Of a stretch of DNA of 64,000 nucleotides, positions 54,186-64,000 are shown piece by piece. This DNA comes from Halichondria panicea (lineage: Eukaryota; Porifera; Demospongiae; Suberitida; Halichondriidae), in assembly GCF_963675165.1 (NCBI RefSeq), contig NC_087377.1:3909899-3973898 (forward strand). Direction: 5' to 3'. The position numbers and the translations under genes are program-made. The notes under the pieces were generated by a model, which was not told the DNA's origin, searched no databases, and saw nothing but the letters and a program-made list of their open reading frames with translations. Each line of letters opens with the position of its first letter. Position 1 is the first letter of the stretch.

Positions 54186-56160
54186 TAATCTCTGTCATAC
54201 AATTTTTGGTTTATTGAGCAATTACTATAATTATATAGTTATATTTAGACTACATTACATCATCTGTAATTGATCTGATTGGCTAAAAACAGTAGATTAC
54301 ATGGAAGCATAATCTACAAGAAAGTACTTATTCTACAGGAAATGGGCGCATATTCTACAGGAAGTGGACACATATTCTACAGGAAATGGACGCATATTCT
54401 ACAGGAAGTGACAAATAATTTGCAAGAAGTTCTCAAAAGTTGAAATGAAATTTTTAGTGAAAGTGACAAGATGACAAAAACATTATAAAAACACAGAATG
54501 CAATAGTTTGTTCAGTCAATATCCATTCTTTCCATGTCCACTGTTGCTTTGTATTGCTTTTTCCAGTTGGGCATGGGCAAGGGGGGCCAGGAAGCATCAA
54601 AAACACTTTAGCAGTCGCTTGACACTTTCTATTGAGTTTTTTAAGGTTCCATGCCGGTCCAGTCTGCTCTATACCCCCTCCACTCCACCACAGAGCTTCA
54701 TTCTTCTTTTTGTAGTGTTGCAGTCAGTTCTAGCATAGTTCTAGGTTCTTTTTACTTGTCTGTTCTTTCCAGTATCTTCAAGAAGCGTTTCACAAGCTTT
54801 ACTAAGTTTTTCATTGTTTTGAAGCCGTCTTCTTATCTTTTTCTGTCAACTGGTGTCTCTCACAGCTCTCCAGCTCGTCCAGCTCGCACAAATTCAATTT
54901 CTGTTGCTACGCACCAAACCTGGCTTTTTATAACCACGCCTCGCGCATGCGCAATGAAGTCCAAGTTAGATAGACCACACCCACTCGTAGAATATGCGTC
55001 TTAGTAACCACCTTGGTTACGGTTGGCTTTGCGCCTCGGGCTAACCGCAACCGCGGAGGTTACATAGACGCATATTCTACTCTTAGGTGTAGTCTATCCT
55101 ATACTTATATACATGTAGCCTGGTACACGTATTTTTACTCTTTGTGAGATCCTACACAAAATTACAACAGCTTTGCAAGATCAGTTTATTTTCTCAGTTC
55201 TTATAAGCGCTATGTATTTACAAGTTCTAATGACTATAATTATACAGTTTGTTTGTTTTGCTCATGCAATTAGTGCTACCGTATATCTTCTAATTTATCG
55301 GACACTTCTAATTACCCCAGACACTCTTTTGGGCAATTTTCGTTGTTCTAATACAATGGACACTCCAGTACTTTAATATTACATTTGTTCTAAATATCCG
55401 GACAATACCTTGAAAAGTTGAGCTATCATTCATAGAAGGCAAGTAAGACTTACAGTACTGCAGTTAGATAGCTTTGATTAGCTAGTTTTAGATAGCTAGT
55501 GCAACTATTCAGTCGTACCCTGTTCTATTAAACTTAGCTAGCTCGCATGCAGCTGCTTGCTTGTTCTAATTATTCCGGACACTTCGCATGCTCTATAAAG
55601 ATCTGTTCCAATTATGCCCAGACAATTTCCAAAATAATTATTTTTTGCTGTCCGATAAATTAGAAGATATACGGTATATATACAGTCTTGAATTGTCTGA
55701 CCATGCCAGAAGTATACGTTGAATATATGCATAATTATAGTGTTAGTCCCATTTTACTGTGTATGCATGCATGTAGATGGTTGTACGTAAACAGTGGTGT
55801 AGGAAGTAGGGTGACTCCAGGGGCTGGAGCCCCCCCCCCCCCCCTTAATTGTTGGAAAGCAATGTTTAGCTTGAACTGTTGAGCTAGCTTAGCTACAGCA
55901 TGCCGGCTGCAGCCATGCAGCTATATATATAGCTATATAAACTGTAAATTACGTGATTATTTCAATGATGCATGCATGCATGGGCTATAGGTTTCAAATG
56001 CAAAGTGGTAGATCTACCAAATGATCTATGAGCCTATAGTCTCTTTCAGTCTTTGCAAGAATGCAAAGTTGAGGAGGGCGTAGCCAGACTACTATTTGCC
56101 TCGAATCCAGGCCGATTAACCATGTACTATCTACTAATTATGAAGCTTTATAGCCTAGCT
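54186..56160. other. Gene-free block after DD10, part 1
   Basis: 54335-54415 has tandem ATTCTACAGGAAATGGACGC units. 54963-55085 is an inverted repeat (GACCACACCCACTCGTAGAA / TTCTACTCTTAGGTGTAGTC) with an inner AACC-rich hairpin. A MITE lies at 55277-55676. A C16-type run near 55830 adjoins CAGTGGTGTAGGAAG, a probable hAT end. Open frames at 54508-55004 lack splice or family support. Confidence 0.5.
55277..55676. mobile_element. MITE with TACCGTATATCTTCTAATTT ends
   Basis: About 28 bp perfect inverted ends (TACCGTATATCTTCTAATTT continuing ATCGGACA at left, complement at right). Inside, TTCTAATTA..CCGGACACTT units repeat. Confidence 0.75.
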
Positions 56161-56167
56161 AGCTAGC

Positions 56168-56363
56168 TGTGGCCCTCTATGGTGTTGTCGGAGAAGGCTT
56201 GCACACTAGTCTGAAACCAGAAGAGGCTCTCATCTACCTCTATGATGGTTGGATGGTCGTGATGTTTTGAACTTGGTTTCTGCAAATGAGAGCTCTGAGC
56301 CTCAGTTCTTCTGGCTTCAGACTAGTGTGAAAGGTTTCTCGACAACACCATAGAGGGCCACAG
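56168..56363. mobile_element. Inverted-repeat element, TGTGGCCCTCTATGGTGTTG
   Basis: TGTGGCCCTCTATGGTGTTG at left and CAACACCATAGAGGGCCACA at right; inner arms ACACTAGTCTGAA / TTCAGACTAGTGT also pair. Confidence 0.7.
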
Positions 56364-56480
56364 CCTTCTCGACAACGCAATAGAGAGCATAAGCCACAGC
56401 TTCACAGGAGACAAGTATTTGTACGGAAAGAAACTATAGTAAACAAACTAGTTTACGGTATAATTTTACAAAGGTTTACT

Positions 56481-57488
56481 ATAAGGCCACTCCAAGTGAT
56501 ACTCTGGTTTCTGGTCCACCCAGGGGCGGATTTAGGGAAGGGTTCTTACTTCTTGGCCGCGCAAAGCGCCGAAATTTTTGGCTGACCACGCCCCCTTTTA
56601 CATGCCACGCCCATTACTTAACCACATTCCCCTTCAACAAAAACATTATACAAAAACATAAATTGGAGGAGAGACGATGGTGGCTGGAGGAGAGACGGTG
56701 GTGGCTGGAGGAGAGACGGTGGTGGCTGGAGGAGAGACGGTGGTGGCTGGAGGAGAGCCGGTGGTGGCTGGAGGAGAGACGGTGGTGGCTGGTGGTTCTC
56801 TTGAAGAGGAGACTGGCTGTAGACTTGACGCATCATCTAGATTTTTATATTAGTCAATATAATACTTATATTATAGCAATTATAATTAATCTATACAGTG
56901 TATCTATACAGTGTCTATCATTCAGTATGCAGTGCCATGAACTCTCCCTTACCTGAAACTTTACTCTTCTTAAACCAGGAGTCAATTGAGGGTTGCAATC
57001 TAGACCTTTTGTTAGGATTCATGGCCAGGGTATAATTATCACTGCGACCATGTGGCTGGATGAGTCAATATAGCCAGCCCCACCCTCATATTATGCAGAG
57101 AGTACCAGCCCCACCCTCACATTATGCAGAGAGAACTTTGTACCCTATTGTCATGACAGTAAGCTAGCTAGCCAGGTGTAATATAAAGTATCAACTTAGT
57201 TCGTACAAACCCAACGAACTACCTCTGGATCCGATCCGCCCCTGCCACCGCCCCATCAGATTTTATTCTTGGATTTCTATCTCATTATTGGATTTCTATC
57301 CCATTATTTCTACTACGCATGCGCATAATGGTCCATGTGGTACAAAATAGTATGATAATGATATTCATTTGCAGATTCATAACGTGAAATTGATTAATGA
57401 CATAATGAGAAAATGAGAAAAGTCACCCGTCCGCATGCAATTAGAAAAACTTCAGGACAGAAACCAGAGTGTCACTTGGAGTGGCCTA
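56481..57488. mobile_element. Nested elements: outer 35 bp TIRs, inner hAT-like
   Basis: Outer ends GGCCACTCCAAGTGATACTC at 56485 and its near-complement at 57463-57487. Inside, CAGGGGCGGATTTAGG at 56521 and GGATCCGATCCGCCCCTG ending 57244 are hAT-like ends, with CCACC outside both. One element appears to have landed in another. Confidence 0.65.
56664..56798. repeat. 21 bp minisatellite, about six units
   Basis: Unit GGAGAGACGGTGGTGGCTGG plus A, with single-base variants in the first and fifth units. Being a multiple of three it stays open on both strands (L-E-E-R-R-W-W on plus, proline-rich on minus), which is not evidence of a gene. Confidence 0.85.
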
Positions 57489-58435
57489 AAGTATGCGAGT
57501 TACCCATGCAGATTCTGGGTAACTCAGTTTGCGCATGTGCACTATCACCCATGCAATAGAGACCAGGCCGTATTTTAATCGGCGTGGCTCAAGGCTAGAC
57601 TATACTATGAGCCCCCCTTACAAAAAATCTTCGTACGCTATTGGTACGTACCATAGATTGTTGTACGTGCTCAGAGATCTCTCCATGGTGCTTAAGCTTA
57701 ATTTTACCAACAGGAAGCCACACACATTATTATTATAACTAGGAGCATATATACTGATATGCAGAGCATGTTTGGGGCGAGCGAGCAATTTGTGTATTTG
57801 TTGTACAGTGATTAGGTACAATGTGGTAATTTAAATTTTTGAATCGAATGAAGTATCAGTGATTGTGGAGCAGTGAATAACCGAATAGTCTGATGCAGTG
57901 GATTAGATACGACTTCCCTGTGCCAGCTGTATACCCGTGACAAGTCACGGTGTAGGGTTAGGTTGTGACTGTGCATGATGTATAATTATAACATCAAGTT
58001 GAAACATATCTATGAGTGAAAGTTCAGCATGAAAGAGCTGGCTGTACAAACTAACATGAGGAGCAAGGTTTAGGAGCAAGGATCACTTTTTGCTGGACCC
58101 AAATTACAACAAAATAATTACAAGGCTATATATATATATATATAGCAGTCTATACTCTGACCTGCATGTTGTATTAAGCGTGCCTGCATGTATGGCCTCA
58201 GAAGTTTCCATCTGAGCTGGCCTGACCTGCCTAGTGCTGTGTTTTCTAAAGGTGCCTGTGCAACTTCAAAAGTCTCCGTCTGAGCTGCTCTGACCTAGAA
58301 CCTGTTAGTGTATGGTCTTTGTGTTGTTCTGTTGAGCTAGCAGGTTTATTATCACAAACACAAGACTTGAAGTGATATATAATCCAGCTCCTCTGAGTCT
58401 ATCAGAGTCTCTGTGTCTTTGTCTATAGATAGAGT
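57489..58435. other. Gene-free block, part 2
   Basis: 57560-57600 has a degenerate AGGCCGTATTTTAATCGGC palindrome of the DD1 intron 7 family. 58170-58330 repeats a GTCTGAGCTG.CCTGACCT segment twice. No supported coding sequence. Confidence 0.45.
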
Positions 58436-59195
58436 ACGCCTTCGTTGCAGAGTGTTAGTAGACTCGCAAGTCGTCACTGTTGCAGGCGAACAGTACGCCT
58501 GCAACAGTGATAGTCGAGCGCCGCTGCCCTCCTTGAAGGAGGTCGGGAATCAAGCCTATCCACAGTTTTGTTCTGGCCTGTTACGCAATAGTATCATGAA
58601 TATCATTCATGCTATGGTGCTAACCAATAGCATAGATGCCAATAGCGATGAATATGTATTAGTTATTGCACGAGTGATTATGCAATAACTGATTTGTTGT
58701 GTGGGAGAAGCATAGTTATAATGACATTCATGCCTTCTGCATTCCTTGTTTTCATACCACAAAAAGTGAGTTGTAGGAACAATATAAAAGAGATCATTCC
58801 AACTTTTGTGCAAGCTTTCTGGCTGTGCAAATTAATATATGCACTGTGGAGACTTGTTAGCTTTGTGATGTGCCTGGCTTCACTGTGCAATATGCCATAT
58901 ATTTGTACTGTGGTTTCTTTGATCTTTTGCTCAAACATGCAACAACATTTATTAAAGCCTCGCCCCTCAGTCAATCCAACGTGTGCAAAATAATTCACAC
59001 GTGGTACAGTTGAGTGGGTGTGATCAATCCCCTTGAGATACGGCAATCTGATTGGAGCTGGTAGAATTGTTGGATTTCCAACAACAGAACAAAACTGTGG
59101 ATAGGCTTGATTCCTGACCTCCTTCCGGGCAACGGTAGAGGGCGGCGGCGCCCGACTACAACAGTGACGGCTTCTTGCGAGTCTAGAGTGTTAGC
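58436..59195. mobile_element. Element with about 120 bp terminal inverted repeats
   Basis: Left AGACTCGCAAGTCGTCACTG through ATCAAGCCTATCCACAGTTT (to about 58575); right arm 59075-59195 is its near-complement. The 500 bp interior has open frames on both strands (58694-58993, 58678-59046) but no transposase motif I can name. Confidence 0.7.
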
Positions 59196-59368
59196 TAGCC
59201 TCGATCCCAGGCCGAGTTTTGTTCGCCTAACCGTTATAAAAGCGAAAAACTCGGCCTGGGATCTGCTAGGGAAGTGCGGCCTGGGATCGAGGGTAGCCTC
59301 GATCCCAGGCCGAGTTTTTCGCTTTTATAACGGTTAGGCGAACAAAACTCGGCCTGGGATCGAGGCTA
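59196..59368. mobile_element. Palindrome-of-palindromes, AGGCCGAG fold-back family
   Basis: Two self-complementary copies of TAGCCTCGATCCCAGGCCGA with AACCGTTATAAAAGCGAA cores lie end to end in opposite order, joined by TGCTAGGGAAGTGCGGCC. The end of the preceding element (ACACTCTAGACTCGCAAG) recurs inverted just after it, so this family inserted in or duplicated that end. Confidence 0.7.
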
Positions 59369-59768
59369 GCTAACACTCTAGACTCGCAAGCCGTCACTGT
59401 TGTAGTCGGGCGCCCTTCCCACTGCTAGGGAAGTGCGGCCTGGCCGGTGAAGGAGGAGGCTAGGCTAAGTGTAGCCTCCACCCCAGGCCGATCCGTCTCC
59501 AATTGAACGCTAGGTCGCCTACTACGTATTTTTCAACTTTGTTCTATTAAAAAAAACATCGGCCTGGGACTAAGGCTAGGCTAAGCATAGATTTCTACAC
59601 TATCAAAGCAGAAGCTAAAGACAAGTACATGTACACAGATCTATCTAGCCATCCTTTTGATATTTTTCTCCCGCCCCCGTCCAATCAGAGAAAAGGGAGT
59701 GGCTTGCGAGTCTTCTAGGCTAAGTGTTAGCTAGCTTTGTGCCCATGCGCAGCTTTCACGTAAAGTTG
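59369..59768. other. Gene-free block, part 3
   Basis: Begins with the inverted end of the 58436-59195 element and a second GCTAGGGAAGTGCGGCCTGG; a diverged AGGCCGAT palindrome spans 59470-59572. Nothing coding seen. Confidence 0.5.
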
Positions 59769-59830
59769 GCACCCACACTTCTTTGTTTAGCATTTATAAT
59801 GTGAAGTCAGCACAAACATTGTAAAAACGC
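59769..59830 (+). promoter_or_regulatory. Conserved upstream module of DD11
   Basis: CACCCACACTTCTTTG, then TGAAGTCAGCACAAACATTG and TGTAAAAACGC; same order as at DD4, about 95 bases before the start codon. Confidence 0.45.
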
Positions 59831-59870
59831 TACATCTAGATATAACTTCAATAGAGACTCAGAGTCTAAA

Positions 59871-62119
59871 ATGGCTAGCTGTCACAGAGTAACAAGATCT
59901 GTCAGCATTGATCATGAAGGTTGGAACATCTTTGTGACTTCTCTAATTATATAAAAGTATTCCATAGAGAAGCCACATATGAAGTCAGCGCCTGTGCTAA
60001 AGGATCTAATGAAGGAACTTGTCTCTGTTGTCAACTGGCAACTGCTCATGATCAACATGGGAGTGGAAAAGTTTGAAAATGATAAGATAGAAATTAATTT
60101 CCGGTGCGATATTGATCGACAAAAACAGGAGGCCTTTGACAAGTGGTTGAGGATGAAACCTGATGCTTGCTGGAAGGATGTCATTGATGCTTTGTATAAA
60201 ATGAATGATATCACACTAGCTAGTAGTCTTGCTAGGAAATACGACTGGAAAGACCCAAGGGTACGTACAATTATACTATTATGCATTAAATGTGTGCGCA
60301 CATGCAGAAATTTGTAAACTGGAGTTTTTTAAGTGCCTCAAAGGCTGCTCGCATCACTGCCAAGAAATTAGTGATATTCCGTGTCGAAGATTTCTTCCTC
60401 ACATTCGTCCTGGAAGAGATTACTACACCTTAAGAGATGAATCAGTGCAACCAATAATTGATGAAAGGTATAATATCATACTGTACTATACTCCATTATT
60501 ACACTGCTGTTGTACTCCCCCCCCAACACAACACATACACAGATCAGCAGCAGCCAGGACAAAGCGATTCTCACGTATCTTACAAACTATTCCACGCCCC
60601 CACAGTCTGGCCGATTTCTTTAAGAGCATTGAAGATAGTAGCAGTAAGAGTGACTTCAGAGTTGGACTTGAAGCAAGGTAAATTTATTTGCAAGTGCCGT
60701 AGTATGCTGAATAAAGCAAATTTTTTCAGGTTTGGACATGTGTACTTGAAAATGTACCCAGAAAGTGCAGAACGTCACACAAACTCAACTGAAAAGGAGT
60801 GGATAAGTTCCCAGTTGCTCAAAACAACATCTTTCAGCACTGAGTATTACTTTTTACTATAATTATAGTTTGATTGACTGTTCTGCCATGCTTACTCTAT
60901 ATACTCAGAGTGGAAGAAGCTGATGTTGAGCAACTGTTCACTGGAAGGGAACAGCTCGGGAAAGAGATCACTAGAATAACCTTGAAGTTCAGAGTAGAGG
61001 GTCAAGATGAAGGGGTCTACTCAGCTGTCATTTCAACGTATGAAGATGGGGATATGATCTACCTGGATGCTGTGTACAGAGATACAGACACTAAGAATAA
61101 AGCAAGATTAAATGTTGCTTTACCAGGACAGTGAGTATATCATAATAGTGATTGATGTTGCTTTCTGTTTCTTTCTTCTTTTAGGAAGTATGATTTGAGG
61201 ATGTCAGAATGTTCTCAGTGCATCCTGTTAGCTGAGCACCAAAACAGTAATCCATATCAGATGGCTCAAACCATTACTAATGCATTGTGCAGACTGTGAG
61301 TTTTTTGCCACCAGTTGTGCTGGTCATTTGATAATTTCTACAGTCCGAATAGAAAGTTTCGTGTCATTCTCTATGCGTCCTTTCGAAACAAGGAAAGCAC
61401 TTGGAAAGTCAAGTACATTCGACAGCGCGTGCAAAGGCAGTACAAATGGAAACCAGAGAAAGGGTATGTCGAAAAGTGTATACAGTTAGTGTTTTACTGT
61501 GTGCAATACATGCATGCATGGGTACCACGTTTACTCAATGTGTGTACACGTCAATATACAGGTGGATTCTGGCCCGGTATGATGTCGATATCTTAGACTA
61601 TGACACAAAGCAAGCTGTTGTTGACTCTGCCCCACTGAATGAAGGAGTGGACATTGAGTTTGACTACTCAAGGAAAGAAGTTGAGGTTTGTTGTGACTGC
61701 ACTGTACACCAGCTAGTAGTGTATAGTATGACTGTGTAATGTACAACCTAGTATGTTTATGCAGGACTATATATGGCAATTTAGAGATCGATGCACATGT
61801 GTATACACATGCTGTAAACATAACGGAATTTTGCATAAATTATACTCAATTATTGTAGTGGTGGAATGCATTGCTGATTATAATAGTGGTATTTTCCCGG
61901 CAGCTTTGGGGTCAAAACATATTCCCAAGAAATGTTAGTGACACCCACCCCTCAAAAGACAAGTACTACTACATGGAAGGGATTGAGGGAGTGCGACTGC
62001 CTGGGGGGGAACTCAGGGAGCCGTACAATTGGACCACTGAGAAACTGTTGAAAGATTTCGAGGAGTTTCTGGGAGATGCATTCAAGATTGCTCACATCCT
62101 CGATGGGTCACCTAACTAA
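59871..62119 (+). pseudogene. DD11: Death-domain copy with one frameshift
   Basis: Exons: 59871-59919, 59968-60260, 60308-60467, 60543-60677, 60730-60843, 60909-61130, 61185-61295, 61344-61463, 61562-61685, 61904-62119. The Death domain is intact (V-V-N-W-Q-L-L-M-I-N-M-G, D-A-C-W-K-D-V-I-D-A-L-Y). Exon 3 has GCCAAGAAATTAGTGAT where paralogues have GCCAGGAAAATTGGTGAT, one base short near 60366; the old frame then reaches TAA while S-D-I-P-C-R-R-F-L-P continues in the shifted frame. Everything downstream is open, ending H-I-L-D-G-S-P-N instead of S-P-Y. Compact introns and exon 6-7 wording group it with DD4. A single A-run indel could be an assembly error, so this may be a live gene. Confidence 0.7.
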
Positions 62120-62470
62120 AATGCCTTCTGTCAATTTTTTAGTTTATTGAACACTTAACTATTGTGTACGTCAGATAGACCACAAAGCACATAAAGTGGT
62201 GTGTGGTGTAATTATTAAATATTTGTATAAAGAATTTTCAAAGTGTACGGTGACTATTTTTAATCCTGAATTCCCAACACTTGTTTTATTTCTACTGGGA
62301 AGCCAAAGTTGCATGACGCCCACTCAAAGCTAGTGCTAGCCCCACCCCACTTTCTAAAAGAGGTTGTGTCACCTTTGTTTTTTGGAGGCAACAGAGGGCT
62401 TGCTGCTCATCTTGTTTTACGTTGCTAGCTAGAGCAGCTAGCAGCTAGACTACTCGAGAGTGAGTTTAAA
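62120..62470. other. Spacer DD11-DD12 with weak upstream module
   Basis: GCTAGCCCCACCCCACTTTC at about 62336 and GGTTGTGTCACC vaguely resemble the upstream module of the other copies. No gene seen. Confidence 0.4.
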
Positions 62471-63703
62471 ATGACTAGCCTGGCTCAGGGAGTAACAAGA
62501 GCTGTCATCAAAGATCATGAAGGTTGGGAAATCTTTGAGTCTGTGCTATAAATTATAGCCAACAAAATTTATCCACAGAGAAGCCAGATGCATGTATGAA
62601 GTCTACTCTAGGCCTATGATGAAGGATCTGATGAAGGAACTTGTCTCTGTTGTTGACTGGCAACTGCTCATGATCAACATGGGAATGGAAAAGTATGAAA
62701 ACGACAAGATAGAACGAAATTTCGGGTGCGATATTGATCGACAAAAACAGGAGGCCTTTGACAAGTGGTTGAGGAAGAAGCCTAATGCTTGCTGGAAGAA
62801 TGTCATTGATGCTTTGTATGAAATAGAGGAGATCACTCTAGCTAGTAGTCTTGCTAAGAGGTACAACTGGAAAGATCCAAGGGTACGTACCGTGATTTAT
62901 AACTGCTACAATAACTCTCAGTTTATGGCTGTAATTAAATTGCTACCCTTATAATGTTTGCGGTATGTATATAGGTATATGTGAACAGCAGCTTTCTAAG
63001 TGCCTCTTATTGTGCTCGCATTACTGCCAAGAAAAGTGACTGTATACCTTGTCGAAGATTTCTTTCTCAACCGGCTTGTGGACTAGAATACTATACCTTT
63101 AAAGATGAATCAGTACGACCAATTAATGAAATGTAAGGTATTTTGCTAACTCTATGGTGATAGAGAATTGCATTGTACCCACACACAGATCAGCAGCAGC
63201 CAGGACAAAGCGATTCTCACGTCTTATACAGACTCATCCATATCCCTACAGTCTGGCCGATTTCTTTAGGAGCATTGAAAATAGTAGCAGTAAGGTTGAC
63301 TTCAAAGTTGGACTTGAAGCAAGGTATATAACTTATCGTTAACACAAGCTAGTGCCTTTTTTTGTACAGGTTTGGACATTTGCACTGGAAAATGCATCCA
63401 AGGGCACTACTTCCCCCATACTCAACTAACCAGGAGTGGATAAGTTCCCAATTGCTCCGAAAAACAACTTTTAACCCTCAGTAAGTTACAATTAGAGACA
63501 TGCACTTTTCATGCATTTACTTACACAGTGTGGAAGAAGCTGATGTTGAGCTACTTTTTGCTGGGAGGGAGCTGCTCGGGAAAGAAATCACCAGATTGCT
63601 CACATCCTCGATGGGTCACCATACTGAACTAAAACATATCTTTTTTTATGCTGTAAGAGCATGGATTTTACTGCTGCATGCACTGCCACCAAATTTCATT
63701 TAG
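62471..63703 (+). pseudogene. DD12: internally deleted Death-domain copy
   Basis: Exons: 62471-62522, 62579-62882, 62975-63132, 63189-63323, 63370-63480, then a truncated exon 6 from 63529. At about 63592 exon 6 (G-K-E-I-T-R) runs straight into the end of exon 10 (ATTGCTCACATCCTCGATGG), so the rest of exon 6 through most of exon 10 is missing. The fused frame is not that of exon 10; it reads L-L-T-S-S-M-G-H-H and on to a stop at 63703. The start of exon 2 is also rearranged (GATGCATGTATGAAGTCTAC), putting the Death domain out of phase with exon 1 under the usual splice sites. The Death-domain coding sequence itself is complete, with N-A-C-W-K-N-V-I-D-A-L-Y. Confidence 0.8.
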
Positions 63704-64000
63704 TATATTCTATGACATCACTGCATGAGAGGCATCATTTATTTTATTTTTATAACAATTCAAGTATAGGATATACACAATTAGCTAGTAGCTAGCTAGA
63801 TTTAAAATGCATCCTAAAGAATGTGCATGTACAGAAATATTTAAACACACTGACAGTAACAATATCTTCTATATTGTGTGTACTAACAAGTTTGTTCCAT
63901 AAAGTTACAGCTATAGCGTGTGGGAAGAATTAATGAGTATTGATGCATTGATGTTTGAAACCTATAATTGGTACCAGGGATAGCCCATTAACTGAACGGC
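63704..64000. other. 3' flank of DD12, nothing recognised
   Basis: The start resembles the 3' flanks of DD6 and DD7 (TTTCATTTAGTATATTCTATGAC). No coding or repeat feature identified to the window end. Confidence 0.5.

Noticed and set aside
54508-55004. Candidate coding region in the gene-free block
   Set aside because: Two overlapping frames in different phases, biased composition, no splice-site agreement and no family match; likely part of a repeat.
56664-56798. Possible CRISPR-like array
   Set aside because: Units are contiguous with no spacers, and the genome is eukaryotic.
56618-56956. Repeat-protein open frames (L-E-E-R-R-W-W or proline-rich)
   Set aside because: A 21 bp minisatellite within a nested transposon stays open because the unit is divisible by three; no exon context.
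58678-59046. 122-codon minus-strand open frame inside the long-armed element
   Set aside because: No transposase or other motif recognised, and a plus-strand frame overlaps it; chance or decayed cargo.

Overview
The window is eukaryotic: coding sequence is split into short exons with GT..AG introns, the DNA between exons is AT-rich and full of TATAATTATA- and GCATGCATGC-like runs, and small inverted-repeat elements are everywhere. Compact introns plus a large expansion of Death-domain genes suggest a demosponge (Amphimedon-like). The organism is an inference; the sequence itself only shows a compact animal-type genome.

The main content is a head-to-tail, plus-strand array of twelve copies (called DD1 to DD12 here) of one gene from about 3.4 to 63.7 kb. 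Each copy follows the same ten-exon plan. Exon 1 is a short leader (often M-A-S-x-Q-G-V-T-R-A). Exon 2 encodes a Death-fold domain. Exons 3 to 10 encode about 400 residues that I do not recognise, ending in a very conserved 71-residue last exon that finishes H-I-L-D-G-S-P-Y. Intron positions and phases are shared: 1, 0, 2, 2, 2, 2, 2, 2, 0. The predicted protein is 510 to 514 residues, with no obvious signal peptide or membrane segment, so it is probably an intracellular adaptor or sensor (inference).

Five copies read open from start to stop (DD2, DD5, DD6, DD7, DD9). Seven are damaged: DD1 (indels in exons 5 and 7, lost exon 3 acceptor), DD3 (one CGA-to-TGA stop in exon 8), DD4 (one-base deletion in exon 4), DD8 (three frameshifts in the 5' half), DD10 (several lesions), DD11 (one-base deletion in exon 3), DD12 (exon 6 fused to the end of exon 10 by an internal deletion). 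Single-base lesions could be assembly errors; the multiple and structural ones are harder to dismiss.

The array grew by segmental duplication. DD5 with its flanks matches DD10, the spacer plus DD2 matches the spacer plus DD9, the 3' flanks of DD6 and DD7 match, and DD7 looks mosaic. Later insertions can be read against the empty paralogous sites. Introns, especially introns 4, 6, 7 and 9, and the spacers have collected non-autonomous transposons: a piggyBac-like element with TTAA ends, hAT-like and pogo-like elements, Mutator-like fold-backs and a possible solo LTR.

Before the array, bases 1 to 3030 hold the 3' end of an unrelated plus-strand gene. From 54.2 to 59.9 kb there is a gene-free, transposon-rich block between DD10 and DD11. 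No rRNA, tRNA or CRISPR array was seen.
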